Below the pieces are notes generated by a model that saw nothing but the letters and a program-made list of their open reading frames with translations, was not told the origin of the DNA and searched no databases. A DNA stretch of 64,000 bases from Paenibacillus rigui (lineage in GTDB: Bacteria; Bacillota; Bacilli; Paenibacillales; NBRC-103111): positions 62,001 through 126,000 of the forward strand of contig NZ_NMQW01000022.1 in assembly GCF_002234615.1 (NCBI RefSeq). The letters are read 5' to 3'. Numbering within the stretch: position 1 is the first letter of the stretch; each line of letters begins with the position of its first letter. Positions 16,803 through 26,122 of the stretch are shown one piece after another. A program made the translations under genes and the position numbers.

Positions 16803-17632
16803 TATTTAACTCCTCCTACTGTCATGCCGCTGACCATAAATTTGGATGTAAACAAATACATAATGATGACCGGAATTGAAGCGAGAATCGAGCCGCCCAT
16901 CAGCGGTCCCCAAGCGAAGACGTCGCCGACGATCATATCGGACAAGCCGAGCGTGATCGTCTTATCCGCGCTTTTCGTCACCACGACCAAAGCGTACAAA
17001 TATTCGCTCCAGCAGAGCGTAAAGGCAAAAATAAATGTGGCCGCAATCCCCGGCGCCGATAAAGGAAAAATAATACTGAGCATCGTACGAAGCCTGGTGC
17101 AGCCGTCGATCATCGCCGCTTCTTCAATCTCCGTCGGAATCGATTTGAAATACGAGATCAGCATCCATGTCGCATAGGGCACGGTAATGGTCGGGTAAAT
17201 GAGCATCAAGCCATAAATGGAATCATTGAGCCCGATTCCCGACACGAGCATGTAAAGAGGAATGAACAATACCGCCCTCGGCATCAGGTAGGCATACAAT
17301 ATTCCTTTGGATACAATGCCCCTACCCTTAAAGTGCAGCTTGGAGATCGCATAAGCCGCAAGCATGCTGATGACAATCGATACGAAAGAGACGAGCAGCG
17401 ATACCCACACACTGTTTTTCACGTTAGTAAGAAAGTTTTTCTCGTTCACGAGCTTGTCATAGGCGCCCCAGCCAAAATGCTTCGGCCAAAACGACGGCGT
17501 CATGCTGTATATTTCAGCCTGCGATTTGAACGACGTGTTCAGCATCCAGTACAGCGGAAACAAGGCAAATATCAATAATACGATTAATGTGGCATACACG
17601 ATAATTTGTTTGCCCACCGAAGTCTTCTCCAT
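16802..17632 (-). CDS. Carbohydrate ABC transporter permease, MalG type
   Basis: Membrane permease of 276 residues with six predicted spans. The N-terminus has FALFPLYWMLNTSFKSQAEI, a hallmark of MalG-type subunits, and the EAA loop reads EEAAMIDGCTRLRTMLSIIFP. ATG at 17630-17632 starts ten bases after the MalF-type gene, and the stop overlaps the dehydrogenase start. It pairs with the MalF-type protein to form the channel of a CUT1-family importer; the ATPase is not encoded here. Confidence 0.94.
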   Translation of the reverse strand: MEKTSVGKQIIVYATLIVLLIFALFPLYWMLNTSFKSQAEIYSMTPSFWPKHFGWGAYDKLVNEKNFLTNVKNSVWVSLLVSFVSIVISMLAAYAISKLHFKGRGIVSKGILYAYLMPRAVLFIPLYMLVSGIGLNDSIYGLMLIYPTITVPYATWMLISYFKSIPTEIEEAAMIDGCTRLRTMLSIIFPLSAPGIAATFIFAFTLCWSEYLYALVVVTKSADKTITLGLSDMIVGDVFAWGPLMGGSILASIPVIIMYLFTSKFMVSGMTVGGVK

Positions 17633-17642
17633 CCTTAATCAC

Positions 17643-18512
17643 CTACTCCTTCGATAGCGAACGCTTCGTGACGATGTTAATCAGCATAATAAGAGGTGGC
17701 ATCGTCAGGATCGCAATGGCAATGGCCTTGCCCAGATTCATATTCAAGAAACCGATCGTATAGCTAAGCGTGGACAATACTTGAGTTCCGTTCGAAGGCC
17801 CTCCACGCGTGAGCAGCCAAATGATTTCAAAATCGTTCAGCGTCCAAATCGTCGTCATGACAGCCGCCAATACCGTAACTTCTTTAACCGAAGGCAAGGT
17901 CATATAGAAAAACCGCTTGATCGCTCCCGCCCCGTCCAGCATGGCTGCCTCGTACATCTCCTTCGATACCGTCTGCAAGCCTGCAAGAATTGCTATCCCC
18001 ATAAACGGAATGCCCCTCCACACGTTAACCAATATGACGGAGAACATGGCTAAATCAGGGGTTGCGAGCCAGCCTACAGGTTGGCCCACCAGTCCGGTTT
18101 TCATCAAAATAAAGTTCAGCACGCCGCCGACATCCGAATAAATCCACTGCCATGTAAAAACCGAGACGATCGTCGGAATGGTCCAGGGAAGAAACAACAG
18201 CACCCGGAATACGTTGCGGAACATAATCTTCTCATTCAAAACCAATGCCATAACCATACCAAAAACCGTTTTGCCGACTACGGCGATCACCGTAAACAAA
18301 ATCGTGTTCCATACCGCTTTCCAGAACAACGATTCCTGAACCAAATCGATATAGTTTTTAAATCCGATAAACGTTGCGGGAACCCCCACGACCTTGTTGG
18401 TGAAGCTTAAATATACCGCCCAGCCGAAAGGAAGCACCATGACGGCAAGAAGATAAATCAGCACAGGACTCATCAGCACATAAGCAAGCTTGTTGTCATC
18501 ATTCGTTTTCAA
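17643..18512 (-). CDS. Carbohydrate ABC transporter permease, MalF/UgpA type
   Basis: Membrane permease of about 289 residues. It has the N-terminal PVLIYLLAVMVLPFGWAVYLSF span, the MalF-type segment FKNYIDLVQESLFWKAVWNT and the EAA loop EAAMLDGAGAIKRFFYMTLP. I place the start at TTG 18510-18512 because AAGGCGGGA lies just upstream and the length then matches the family. A longer in-frame TTG at 18569 has no ribosome site and sits inside a stem-loop after the binding-protein gene. It works with the next permease and the preceding lipoprotein. Confidence 0.9.
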   Translation of the reverse strand: MKTNDDNKLAYVLMSPVLIYLLAVMVLPFGWAVYLSFTNKVVGVPATFIGFKNYIDLVQESLFWKAVWNTILFTVIAVVGKTVFGMVMALVLNEKIMFRNVFRVLLFLPWTIPTIVSVFTWQWIYSDVGGVLNFILMKTGLVGQPVGWLATPDLAMFSVILVNVWRGIPFMGIAILAGLQTVSKEMYEAAMLDGAGAIKRFFYMTLPSVKEVTVLAAVMTTIWTLNDFEIIWLLTRGGPSNGTQVLSTLSYTIGFLNMNLGKAIAIAILTMPPLIMLINIVTKRSLSKE

Positions 18513-18537
18513 TCCGCATCCCGCCTTACTTATTGAG

Positions 18538-18571
18538 CCTTGGATGACCGGACTGGCCGGCCATACCAAGG
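18538..18571 (-). other. Stem-loop between binding-protein and permease genes
   Basis: Arms CCTTGG (18538-18543) and CCAAGG (18566-18571) enclose an inner CCGG/CCGG pair. There is no U-run. Such hairpins after binding-protein genes often protect the upstream mRNA and let the binding protein be made in excess over the permeases (general knowledge; not shown here). Confidence 0.5.
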
Positions 18572-18579
18572 AATATCAA

Positions 18580-19917
18580 TTATTTTTTGTTATACGTTTC
18601 TTCAATTTTGGTTTGCAAATCTTTGACGGCCGCTTCCGGTGTATAGCTTGTTTCGAGAAGCAGCTTCTGGAACGTGTCATTCACCAAACGAAGGTTGAAC
18701 ACTTCGCCGGCCTTCGGATTGTATTCACCCGGGTAGCCGAGGAACGAGAAGCCCTTGACGGAGTCAACGAATGCTTTATTTTTGGCATCCTGCCATACCG
18801 GCTCGCTTGATAATTTGCTGTAAATCGGGCCTGTGAGCGGAGCGCCTTTTTCAATCCACGTTTTGTACCAGTCTGGCGCTACCATGTAGGCTACGAACTT
18901 TTTAGCCAAATCCTTGTTCTTGGAATCTTTGAAAATCCCGAGGTTGTTGCTGATACCGGGAATGAACGTCCCTTTAGGTCCCGCCGGGTAAGGAGCGATG
19001 CCTGTATTGTCATACAGCTCCGGATTGTCCTTCTTGATCGTGCCAAGCAGGCTGCCTACGTTGAAGATCATGGCGGACTGGCCGCTCAGGTAAGATTTGT
19101 TGTTGCCGCTGTCGTCCCAGCCGACCGAGCTGGGCGGCGTACTCTTATCCGTCAGGAAAATATCCCGGATGAACTTCGTCGCTTGAACCGTTTCCGGCGA
19201 ATTCGCGATGATCGTCTTGCCGTCCTTCGTATCGACCGATCCGCCGTAGGACCAAATGATGCCCCGAGTCAAAAACTCCGCGTCCGAGTTCCCTTTGCCG
19301 TAGCCTAGCCCTGCTCCGTAAATCCCTTTGCTCGGGTCCGTTAAAGCCTTGGCCATCGATCTGAACTCATCCCAGGTTTTGGGAGGGTTATCGAAGCCTG
19401 CCTTCTTCAGCATATCCTTCCGGTAGTACAGCACCTGCGTTTCCGTCCAGAACGGAATGGCATACTGCTTCCCTTGGAAAGTAACCGCCTTCTTCATGCT
19501 TTCTTGAATGTCTCCGTTACTGCTCTCAACCGTTTTCACGACATCGCTTACATCTTCGAGAACATTCTTCGCATAAAATTGGCCCACCTCCTGATAACCG
19601 AAGAAGGACACATCCGGCGTCGTAGACGATTCAATGGCTGCCGACCATTTCGGGTAGAAATCTTCATAGGCAATCAGCTCGACGTTAACATTTACATTAT
19701 TTTCCACACCGAACTGTTTGGCACGCTCTTGAATCAGCTTGTTCTGATCGTCGAACAGCTGCTTTTTCATCCAAAAGGTTAACGTGCCTGTCGGCTTCGC
19801 ACTGGACTTGCTTGCACTCCCTGCCCCGTCCGTGCTCCCGCCGCTGCTGCAGCCCGCAGCAAGCGAAGCCAGCAATAGCACAGCTATGGATTTGGATCCC
19901 CATTTGTTCATCTTCAT
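18580..19917 (-). CDS. Extracellular sugar-binding lipoprotein, family 1
   Basis: Binding component of 445 residues for the CUT1-type importer encoded just downstream. The signal peptide ends in LAAGC, so it is a lipoprotein attached through Cys23, followed by a Gly/Ser linker. The mature part carries the family pattern TLTFWMKKQ...VNVELIAYEDFYPKW, QVLYYRKDMLKKAGF and PKTWDEF. ATG at 19915-19917 follows GGGAGG with eight bases of spacing. It is the first gene of the operon lipoprotein, MalF-type, MalG-type, dehydrogenase. Control by the upstream kinase/regulator pair is likely from position. Confidence 0.93.
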   Translation of the reverse strand: MKMNKWGSKSIAVLLLASLAAGCSSGGSTDGAGSASKSSAKPTGTLTFWMKKQLFDDQNKLIQERAKQFGVENNVNVNVELIAYEDFYPKWSAAIESSTTPDVSFFGYQEVGQFYAKNVLEDVSDVVKTVESSNGDIQESMKKAVTFQGKQYAIPFWTETQVLYYRKDMLKKAGFDNPPKTWDEFRSMAKALTDPSKGIYGAGLGYGKGNSDAEFLTRGIIWSYGGSVDTKDGKTIIANSPETVQATKFIRDIFLTDKSTPPSSVGWDDSGNNKSYLSGQSAMIFNVGSLLGTIKKDNPELYDNTGIAPYPAGPKGTFIPGISNNLGIFKDSKNKDLAKKFVAYMVAPDWYKTWIEKGAPLTGPIYSKLSSEPVWQDAKNKAFVDSVKGFSFLGYPGEYNPKAGEVFNLRLVNDTFQKLLLETSYTPEAAVKDLQTKIEETYNKK

Positions 19918-19976
19918 TCGTTTGACCTCCCTAGAGCTTATGAAATGATGTTTATGATGCTTGCCTTACTCTTTTT

Positions 19977-20040
19977 ATTGTAGAGGGCGGGCTGGCCGCT
20001 TGATATGGCAAGGTTTTAACCAAGGGGATACAATCTTAAC
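19977..20040 (-). promoter_or_regulatory. Probable activator-dependent promoter of the ABC/dehydrogenase operon
   Basis: The minus strand has TACAAT (19977-19982) about 60 bases before the lipoprotein start, with no acceptable -35. Upstream, CCTTG occurs twice as a short direct repeat in a purine-poor segment. This is where the AraC-type regulator encoded by the preceding operon could bind, but the site is not well defined. Confidence 0.4.
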
Positions 20041-20057
20041 ACGTTGGAGGCTGGCGC

Positions 20058-20092
20058 AAAAAAATACAGCCTGCCTCACGATGAGGGGCTGC
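20058..20092 (-). terminator. Terminator of the lipoprotein-kinase-regulator operon
   Basis: The stem (about 20067-20076 with 20080-20091), with a small bulge and a three-base loop, is followed on the minus strand by UAUUUUUUU. It lies 20 bases after the response-regulator stop codon and separates the sensor operon from the transporter operon. Confidence 0.8.
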
Positions 20093-20112
20093 ATGATGAT
20101 GAGGAAACCTGT

Positions 20113-21753
20113 TTAATTACCCTCCTCCAGCTTTAAACGGTATTCCTGGGGAGTCAAGGAATAATACTTTTTAAACACTTTATTGAAATAATTCGGATTC
20201 TGATAGCCTAATTTCAGAGCGATTTCATAGTTTTTGACCGACCTGTTGGCGAGCATCGCTGCCGCCATTTCCATTTTCAGCCGCAGAATATAGTCACTCA
20301 AGTTCTCCCCGGTCTCCAGCTTGTAAATTCTCGAAATATGAACGGGATGCATATACATGAAGTCGGCCACGGCCTGCAGCGACACATCCTTTGTAAGGTG
20401 CTTTTGAATATATTGCTTAATTTTCCCGACGGTATGCTCCCGGTCATTTCTCGTTTCATTTTCCATACTGTCGCGCATGAGCCTGAATGCTTGGAACGCC
20501 CAGCTTTCCAGTGATTGAATCGAACGGCATGCCGTCAATCCGGCTACGTCGGATAAGGCCGGGCCGATCATAGCGGCCAATTCACGGCCGTTCTTATGCG
20601 CAAACGAACTGAACGAGGCATAGATGGCGAAAAACACCTCAATCAGGTGCTCCGAGGAATCGGCCCATTTCCGGTGCAGCTCGTGAAATATGTTGACGAG
20701 CTTGTCCTCCGCCGACTCCCAGCTTGCCGATTCCAGCAAATGAACAAGCAAAGGCGGCTCATACAGCCGCTGCAGCGAATGGACGGGCTGCTGCTCCAGC
20801 TCGTCGGATACGTAAATAAACAGTCCGCTTTGGCTGCCGATCCTTCTGCGGAGCGAGTACAGGCTGTCCTGGTACAGCTTGTCGACATCGCCCGGGAACT
20901 GTCCCCATTTGCTGATCAACACCGATACCGTCCCTTTCAGGTAATGGTTGACGCTCAGCTGCAATTGGGAGGCCAGCTGCTGCAGCTGCTGATCGACAGC
21001 CTCCTTCTCGGCAAGCTCCTCCCTCTTCTCCGCCTTCACCATTACCAGAAATACGAGGAATCCGTGAATATCCTTGCAGGGCCATAAACGGAAATAATCC
21101 TCGAATATTTCCTCCGCCATATTGCCAATGGCAAAATCCATTAACGATAAGCTGTATAGATCCAGCTCCGACAGCTTCCCCTCCATGCGAACCAGCATGA
21201 GGGCAATGCTCTCGTCCAGGAGCATGCTCACCTTGAGCAGCTCCATCTTCTCCTGCAAGCGGCGCGGTGACAGCTTCAGCCCCTGCAGCAGGTCGTTCAG
21301 CAGCTCGCCCCTGAGCTTCGGGAGGCTTTCCTCGAACGCCTGCGCCACAAGCTGGTACGACTGAAGCTCATCCCGCTCCACCTTCAGCAATTCCACCAGC
21401 TTGCTCACCTTGTCCAAAATATCTTCATCGCTGATGGGCTTCAGCAAGTACTCGTAGGTATCATGCCGGATCGCTTGCCTTGCATAGTCGAACTCCGCAT
21501 GTCCCGAAAGCAGGATGCATTTCATTTTTTTCCAGCTGCGTCGCGTCTTCTCGAGCAGCTCCAAGCCGCTCATGCCCGGCATGCGAATGTCGGTTATCAG
21601 GATATCAATCGTATTCGTATGGAGAATTTCAAGCGCTTCAAAGCCCGAATACGCTTTAAAAACAGAGCCGATACCGATCTGCTGCCACGGCAGCGTATCG
21701 GCAAGGCTGTCCACTACAGCGGATTCATCATCCACGATTAACAATTGAAACAT
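20113..21753 (-). CDS. Response regulator with AraC-type DNA-binding domain, YesN family (system 2)
   Basis: Full-length YesN-type regulator of 546 residues. The receiver domain (1-120) has VDDES, phosphoacceptor Asp in DILITDIRMPGMSG and Lys in YLLKP. A long middle region of about 300 residues has no motif that I recognise. The C-terminus has two helix-turn-helix units (VSLQAVADFMYMHPVHISRI and YEIALKLGYQNPNYFNKVF). It starts two bases after the kinase stop codon, so the pair is co-translated. It probably activates the transporter operon next door. Confidence 0.95.
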   Translation of the reverse strand: MFQLLIVDDESAVVDSLADTLPWQQIGIGSVFKAYSGFEALEILHTNTIDILITDIRMPGMSGLELLEKTRRSWKKMKCILLSGHAEFDYARQAIRHDTYEYLLKPISDEDILDKVSKLVELLKVERDELQSYQLVAQAFEESLPKLRGELLNDLLQGLKLSPRRLQEKMELLKVSMLLDESIALMLVRMEGKLSELDLYSLSLMDFAIGNMAEEIFEDYFRLWPCKDIHGFLVFLVMVKAEKREELAEKEAVDQQLQQLASQLQLSVNHYLKGTVSVLISKWGQFPGDVDKLYQDSLYSLRRRIGSQSGLFIYVSDELEQQPVHSLQRLYEPPLLVHLLESASWESAEDKLVNIFHELHRKWADSSEHLIEVFFAIYASFSSFAHKNGRELAAMIGPALSDVAGLTACRSIQSLESWAFQAFRLMRDSMENETRNDREHTVGKIKQYIQKHLTKDVSLQAVADFMYMHPVHISRIYKLETGENLSDYILRLKMEMAAAMLANRSVKNYEIALKLGYQNPNYFNKVFKKYYSLTPQEYRLKLEEGN

Positions 21754-21755
21754 AG

Positions 21756-23486
21756 CTAGGCCTCTCCTTTCTTCAGAACGTCGTCGCTTCGTTGCTCCCA
21801 GGCCATCATGACACGAAATCCATTCATAGGAGACAGGGAGAAGCTTAGGCCCGAACGCCCCTCATACATGTGGACAAGCCTCTGGTGTATATTCCAAAGA
21901 CCGCAGCCCGTTTCTTCCTCCATCGGCAGCTCCAGCTCCTTCTGAAGGCGGGCCATCTCATCCATCGATATGCCTTTCCCATTATCGTCCACAATCAGGC
22001 GATGGAGGCCGTCTTCCGTCACGCCCGACACGTAGATGATTCCGAATTCGGGGCTGTTCTCAATGCCATGAATAATCGCATTCTCTACAAGCGGCTGAAG
22101 CAGAAGCCGGGGGATCGACAGATCCAGCATCGCTTCCGGGATGTCGATTTCATAATGAAACCGCTGAATACGCAGGTTTTGAATCGTCAAATAATTGTCC
22201 ACCAGCTTCAGTTCTTCCCTGAGGGTGGTCATCGTTTTCTCCGTGCGGGTCGTGTAACGGTAATATTCTCCCAGATTTAAAGCCATAGCCGCCACGGCTT
22301 CCTTCTCCCCGAGGCTGGCCATGCTTTTGATGTAAAACAAGCAATTGTACAGAAAATGCGGATTGATTTGGGACTGCAGCTGCTTTAAGGTTGCCTCCTT
22401 GGACCGGAGCGTCTCTTTATACACCTTTTCGATCAGCTCCTGGATCTGCTCCGCCATCTCGTCGAAGCTGTTGAACAGGAAGTCGAACTCATTGTTCGGC
22501 TGCTTCTTCAAGCGTACGGAATATTGGCCGTCCTTAATTCGTTGGACACCGCGGATCAAGAGACGGATCGGCCTTTGGACATTGCGGTAAAGCAGCAGGG
22601 TAACCAGAATGCTTAAAAGCAGCAGCAAGCCGACGATAATATAAAATAAATTACGGTTGACCGTAATGGGCGAATAAATTTTTTCCAGCGGAACGAAGTC
22701 AACCAGATACCAGCCCAAGCTCTCGGAGCGAATGTAATTGACGACATACTTTTGCTCCTTCAGGGTAATCGTCTGGCTGCCCGACCTGTCCAAGGCGATG
22801 CGGTCCAATTGCTCGATGACCCCTTTCACCAGCGCCTGGTTAGCGGTTCGGTTCGTCAGTGGCTCCTGCCCCTTCTGGTACAGGAACGGGTCGGTTTCTC
22901 CTCCCTGCTTCAGCAGGTTCAGCATATTCTCGATGTTGTCGTCGGCAAACCGCACCTCAACCAATAAATTAGGTTTGTCCGACTCTTTCAGCCTGGAGAA
23001 AAAGGTTTGATCCCCCAGCTTGCGGTGGGACCACCTTTTAAATTCTGAGCCCCGGATGTAGCTCTCATTGTACGTAACGGAGTAATCGGTAGAAATAACC
23101 TCCTTCGAATCGGTTACGTACAGAATGAGCTGATTATTCCAGCTGCTGGTCGCAATCTGCATATTCAGCATTTCCGAAATCCGCTGCCGTCGTTGAACCT
23201 GAACGACCGGGGAGCTTTGATTTCGTCCGTTTAAGTATTCCATGATGCTGTAATCCTTGCTGGCAATGACGGAATACTTGGTCAGCTGCTCGATCATCGA
23301 TTCCATTTGGCTCATAAAAAAAGAAAGACGGTTGCGATTTCCGTCCTCAACCGTCTGTTTTACGACATTGACACTCACTTGATGGGAATATCCGTACAAC
23401 ACAATGATCGGAACCAGCAAACAAATAATGAGTGCAATCACTTTGCCAAAGGTGTTCATCTTTAGGTTCATGGGCGTGTACCTCAT
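21756..23486 (-). CDS. Sensor histidine kinase, YesM family (system 2)
   Basis: Membrane kinase of 576 residues with one span near residues 11-30, an extracellular sensor region of about 250 residues, a second span (FYIIVGLLLLLSILVTLLLY), and a HAMP segment. The kinase core has QINPHFLYNCLFYIKSM with the phospho-His, LLLQPLVENAIIHGI, VDDNGKGI and GCGLWNIHQRL. The ATG overlaps the stop codon of the upstream binding-protein gene (ATGA), tightly coupling sensor lipoprotein and kinase. The arrangement suggests that the lipoprotein presents ligand to the kinase sensor domain. Confidence 0.95.
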   Translation of the reverse strand: MRYTPMNLKMNTFGKVIALIICLLVPIIVLYGYSHQVSVNVVKQTVEDGNRNRLSFFMSQMESMIEQLTKYSVIASKDYSIMEYLNGRNQSSPVVQVQRRQRISEMLNMQIATSSWNNQLILYVTDSKEVISTDYSVTYNESYIRGSEFKRWSHRKLGDQTFFSRLKESDKPNLLVEVRFADDNIENMLNLLKQGGETDPFLYQKGQEPLTNRTANQALVKGVIEQLDRIALDRSGSQTITLKEQKYVVNYIRSESLGWYLVDFVPLEKIYSPITVNRNLFYIIVGLLLLLSILVTLLLYRNVQRPIRLLIRGVQRIKDGQYSVRLKKQPNNEFDFLFNSFDEMAEQIQELIEKVYKETLRSKEATLKQLQSQINPHFLYNCLFYIKSMASLGEKEAVAAMALNLGEYYRYTTRTEKTMTTLREELKLVDNYLTIQNLRIQRFHYEIDIPEAMLDLSIPRLLLQPLVENAIIHGIENSPEFGIIYVSGVTEDGLHRLIVDDNGKGISMDEMARLQKELELPMEEETGCGLWNIHQRLVHMYEGRSGLSFSLSPMNGFRVMMAWEQRSDDVLKKGEA

Positions 23487-24799
23487 TTTTTGTTGTCTCT
23501 GTCTATGATGTCCTGAAAATCAGCATTCGCCTTAGTTGCGGCTTCCTTCAGATCTTCCCCGAGCAGGCCTTTGATCACCATATCTCCAACAATATCGCGC
23601 GCTTCCCCGACACTGATCACCTGCGGGCGGTCATGCCCTACACCGGCTTTGATCGATTCGTTAATTACGGCAATGTACTGTTGAGGAAAGCCGCTCACCC
23701 CTTGGGGGTCATTCCAGACCGAGTTGCGTGCGCCGGGGTTGCCTTTTTGCTGGGATCTCATCACGAGATCCTTGCTTGTCGCCCAATGGATAAAGGACCA
23801 GGCGGCGTCTTTATTGTCGGAGGCGGCGTTGATAGCCAGCCCCCAAGCCGTAATGTTAAAAGGTCTTGCCCCCGCTTGCCCGGCCGGGAACATGGCATAG
23901 CCCACCTTATCCGCAATCGGTGACTTCTCCGGGTCCGCCGCACCGGAATAAATAGCGCTGGCATCGGTATAAAAGGCGGCCTTGCCTTGCGCAAAAACCC
24001 CCATCGCCTGCGGCCAGCCCATATTCATCACTCCGGGAGGGCCGTAGTTTTTCAGCAAATTGACGTATCGGCTGATCCCGCGGATGGTCTCGGACGTATT
24101 CAGCGCAGCTTTGTCTCCATGCTGGAAATCGCCGCCCTCGGAATAAATAAAGGAAGACAGCTGGGTGACCAGCGCATTTTTCTGCCCTCTGGCGACGAAG
24201 CCGTACATACCGTTTGGCGGATCGTGCAGCTTTTTCGCCGCGTCCTCCAGCTCGTCCAAGGTTCGCGGAACGGGGAGGCCGGCTTGCTGGAGCAGGTCCT
24301 TGCGATAGTATAAAATTTGCTGCTCCGTGGACAGAGGAATGGATAGCAGCTTGCCCTTATCTGTCGTGGAATCGATCGCCGACTTGGAGAAATCGTCGAA
24401 ATCATAATCGGCATCCTTTCGGACGTATTCATCCAGAGGCTGAATCCAGCCGTTCTTATGAAACAGCTTTAGCTCCTCCAGCGGCCTAAGCATAAGGACA
24501 TCAGGATTCGAGCTGTCTGCGGCAAGCTGAACGGACAGCTTCGTGCTCAGCTGTTCGTTAGAAAATATTTGAAGATCTACCTTCAAGCCGGTTTGCGATT
24601 CAAATTCCGGTAAGGAGGCTTTGATGACCTCCGCTGCCGGCCCTCTGCCCATATAAACCCTGATCGTTTGATCGGCAAACTTGGCGGCTCCAGCTTGATC
24701 GGAAGCGTTGTCATTATTTCCCATGCAGGCTGTCAGGGCGCATATCAGAAAGGCAAAACAAACAGGTAGGGCCGACCTGCGGATTTGTTGGAATTTCAT
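23483..24799 (-). CDS. Sugar-binding lipoprotein coupled to a sensor kinase
   Basis: Family 1 solute-binding protein of 438 residues with a lipoprotein signal ending LTAC and a body typical of sugar binders (TIRVYMGRGPAAEVIK, EQQILYYRKDLLQQAGLPVP, TLDELEDAAKKL). It has no adjacent permease: the next two genes are the YesM-type kinase (4-bp overlap) and YesN-type regulator. That context argues for a sensing role as the ligand-binding part of a three-component system rather than, or as well as, transport. The ribosome site before the ATG at 24797-24799 is weak. A TACAAT box lies at 24846-24851. Confidence 0.9.
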   Translation of the reverse strand: MKFQQIRRSALPVCFAFLICALTACMGNNDNASDQAGAAKFADQTIRVYMGRGPAAEVIKASLPEFESQTGLKVDLQIFSNEQLSTKLSVQLAADSSNPDVLMLRPLEELKLFHKNGWIQPLDEYVRKDADYDFDDFSKSAIDSTTDKGKLLSIPLSTEQQILYYRKDLLQQAGLPVPRTLDELEDAAKKLHDPPNGMYGFVARGQKNALVTQLSSFIYSEGGDFQHGDKAALNTSETIRGISRYVNLLKNYGPPGVMNMGWPQAMGVFAQGKAAFYTDASAIYSGAADPEKSPIADKVGYAMFPAGQAGARPFNITAWGLAINAASDNKDAAWSFIHWATSKDLVMRSQQKGNPGARNSVWNDPQGVSGFPQQYIAVINESIKAGVGHDRPQVISVGEARDIVGDMVIKGLLGEDLKEAATKANADFQDIIDRDNKK

Positions 24800-24920
24800 G
24801 CGTCATCACTTCCACTTCCCGGTAAGCATTCTTTTTGTATTTTCTATTGTACACACGATCCGTGAAGAATGAAAATGGAAGATATTTATCTTAGGGGTAA
24901 TAAATTAGCCTGATGAACAA

Positions 24921-24953
24921 AGAAAAGACCGGGATGACTGATCATCCGGTCTT
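24921..24953 (-). terminator. Terminator after the 369-aa YheC/YheD gene
   Basis: Stem with outer arms AAGACCGG (from 24925) and CCGGTCTT (ending 24953), directly abutting the stop codon. It is followed on the minus strand by TTTTCTTTG. Confidence 0.75.
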
Positions 24954-26063
24954 CTATACGAAATTGCTATATTCAGGTGCAGATGCAGATTGGTTTGCCA
25001 CATACATGGCATACTCCAACGGCTTCCTAATAGAAGCCTGGTAGCAAGCCAATTCCTTCGATTTCAGAAAGGCGTCATGGCTTGGCTTCGGATTGGCCTC
25101 AATTAACCAAACGTTCCCTTGGACATCGATCCCGACATCAAGTCCAAATTCAATCATGGAGCCGAAGCGGTCTTCCACTACACCCATCAATTGGTGAGCC
25201 AGGCGTTCGCATTCCCGATCGATCTCGCCTGCTTTTTGTGCCCCAAAACGGTCTTTCATAAAGGTCTCAAACCGCAATGCTTTCCCGTCACCGTAAAGGA
25301 GATTGGTTGTGGGGCTGTTTCTTCCCCCTACGCGCAGCACCTTTCCGGTCACTCCCCATTGTCCGCTGCCGTCCTTCTGTATCAGCAGCCTTGTATCCAC
25401 CATCCGGCCAGGAATGAGCTCCAGGTCCAGGCCCTGCTGAATCATGAACTTGCCTGAACGAATTTGTTGGGATTGAACCCACCTGTTGAACCAGCGGACT
25501 GCTGCTTTCATGGAGCCCACCTTCTGGTTGACAACCGCACCCGACCTTTTCCTGCCCCGAATCCAATATCCGCCGCTCACCTTCTGAATCTTGGCCACAC
25601 TGTGGCCGCCGGTTCCATTCCCCGGCTTCACATAGACGATGGGATGCTTCTGCAGCATTCGTTCAAGCTCAGGGGCAGAATACATCAGCGTCTCGGGAAT
25701 CCACTGCTTCACCCGGTCGGAATCAGCGAACAGCCTCATCGCCCTCCATTTGTAAGTAAACTTATGATTGGCGTAAGTGAACAAGTCTTGACGCCGGCGC
25801 ATCTCCCGAAACGGTTTATACAGCTTGCGGCAAAAATCAATAACCACGTCAGGCCACGGATGCGTCCCCATCCTCCACCTGCCGCCAGAGTCAGGAGTAA
25901 ATCCGCGAATGGTTCTGCTTCGCTCATTCAGGTCCAGATGGGAAAACACATAAACGTGTGCCCCCAGTTTATCGCTTTCCCGGACAAGATCACGCAAAAA
26001 CCTGGCATTCCTTATGACGTTGCCGTTTCGATGCACGAGAATCCCGACCACTGGCTTTGCCAT
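24954..26063 (-). CDS. YheC/YheD family ATP-grasp protein (spore coat-associated)
   Basis: Protein of 369 residues of the YheC/YheD family, known from Bacillus spore coats and built on an ATP-grasp ligase fold. Visible family signatures are the N-terminal VGILVHRNGNVIRNARFLRD, PIVYVKPGNGTGGHSV (nucleotide-binding strand-loop), and near the C-terminus EFGLDVGIDVQGNVWLIEANPKPSHD with the metal-binding Glu/Asn. Its reaction is not known. ATG at 26061-26063 has GGAGG upstream. It follows panD by 60 bases on the same strand and may be cotranscribed. A shorter paralog lies at 27914-28660. Confidence 0.9.
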   Translation of the reverse strand: MAKPVVGILVHRNGNVIRNARFLRDLVRESDKLGAHVYVFSHLDLNERSRTIRGFTPDSGGRWRMGTHPWPDVVIDFCRKLYKPFREMRRRQDLFTYANHKFTYKWRAMRLFADSDRVKQWIPETLMYSAPELERMLQKHPIVYVKPGNGTGGHSVAKIQKVSGGYWIRGRKRSGAVVNQKVGSMKAAVRWFNRWVQSQQIRSGKFMIQQGLDLELIPGRMVDTRLLIQKDGSGQWGVTGKVLRVGGRNSPTTNLLYGDGKALRFETFMKDRFGAQKAGEIDRECERLAHQLMGVVEDRFGSMIEFGLDVGIDVQGNVWLIEANPKPSHDAFLKSKELACYQASIRKPLEYAMYVANQSASAPEYSNFV

Positions 26064-26122
26064 ATGTCACCTCCATTTGACCCTCGTCATGCTTTATTAT
26101 GCCGCAAGCTCCGGAGTAAGCT

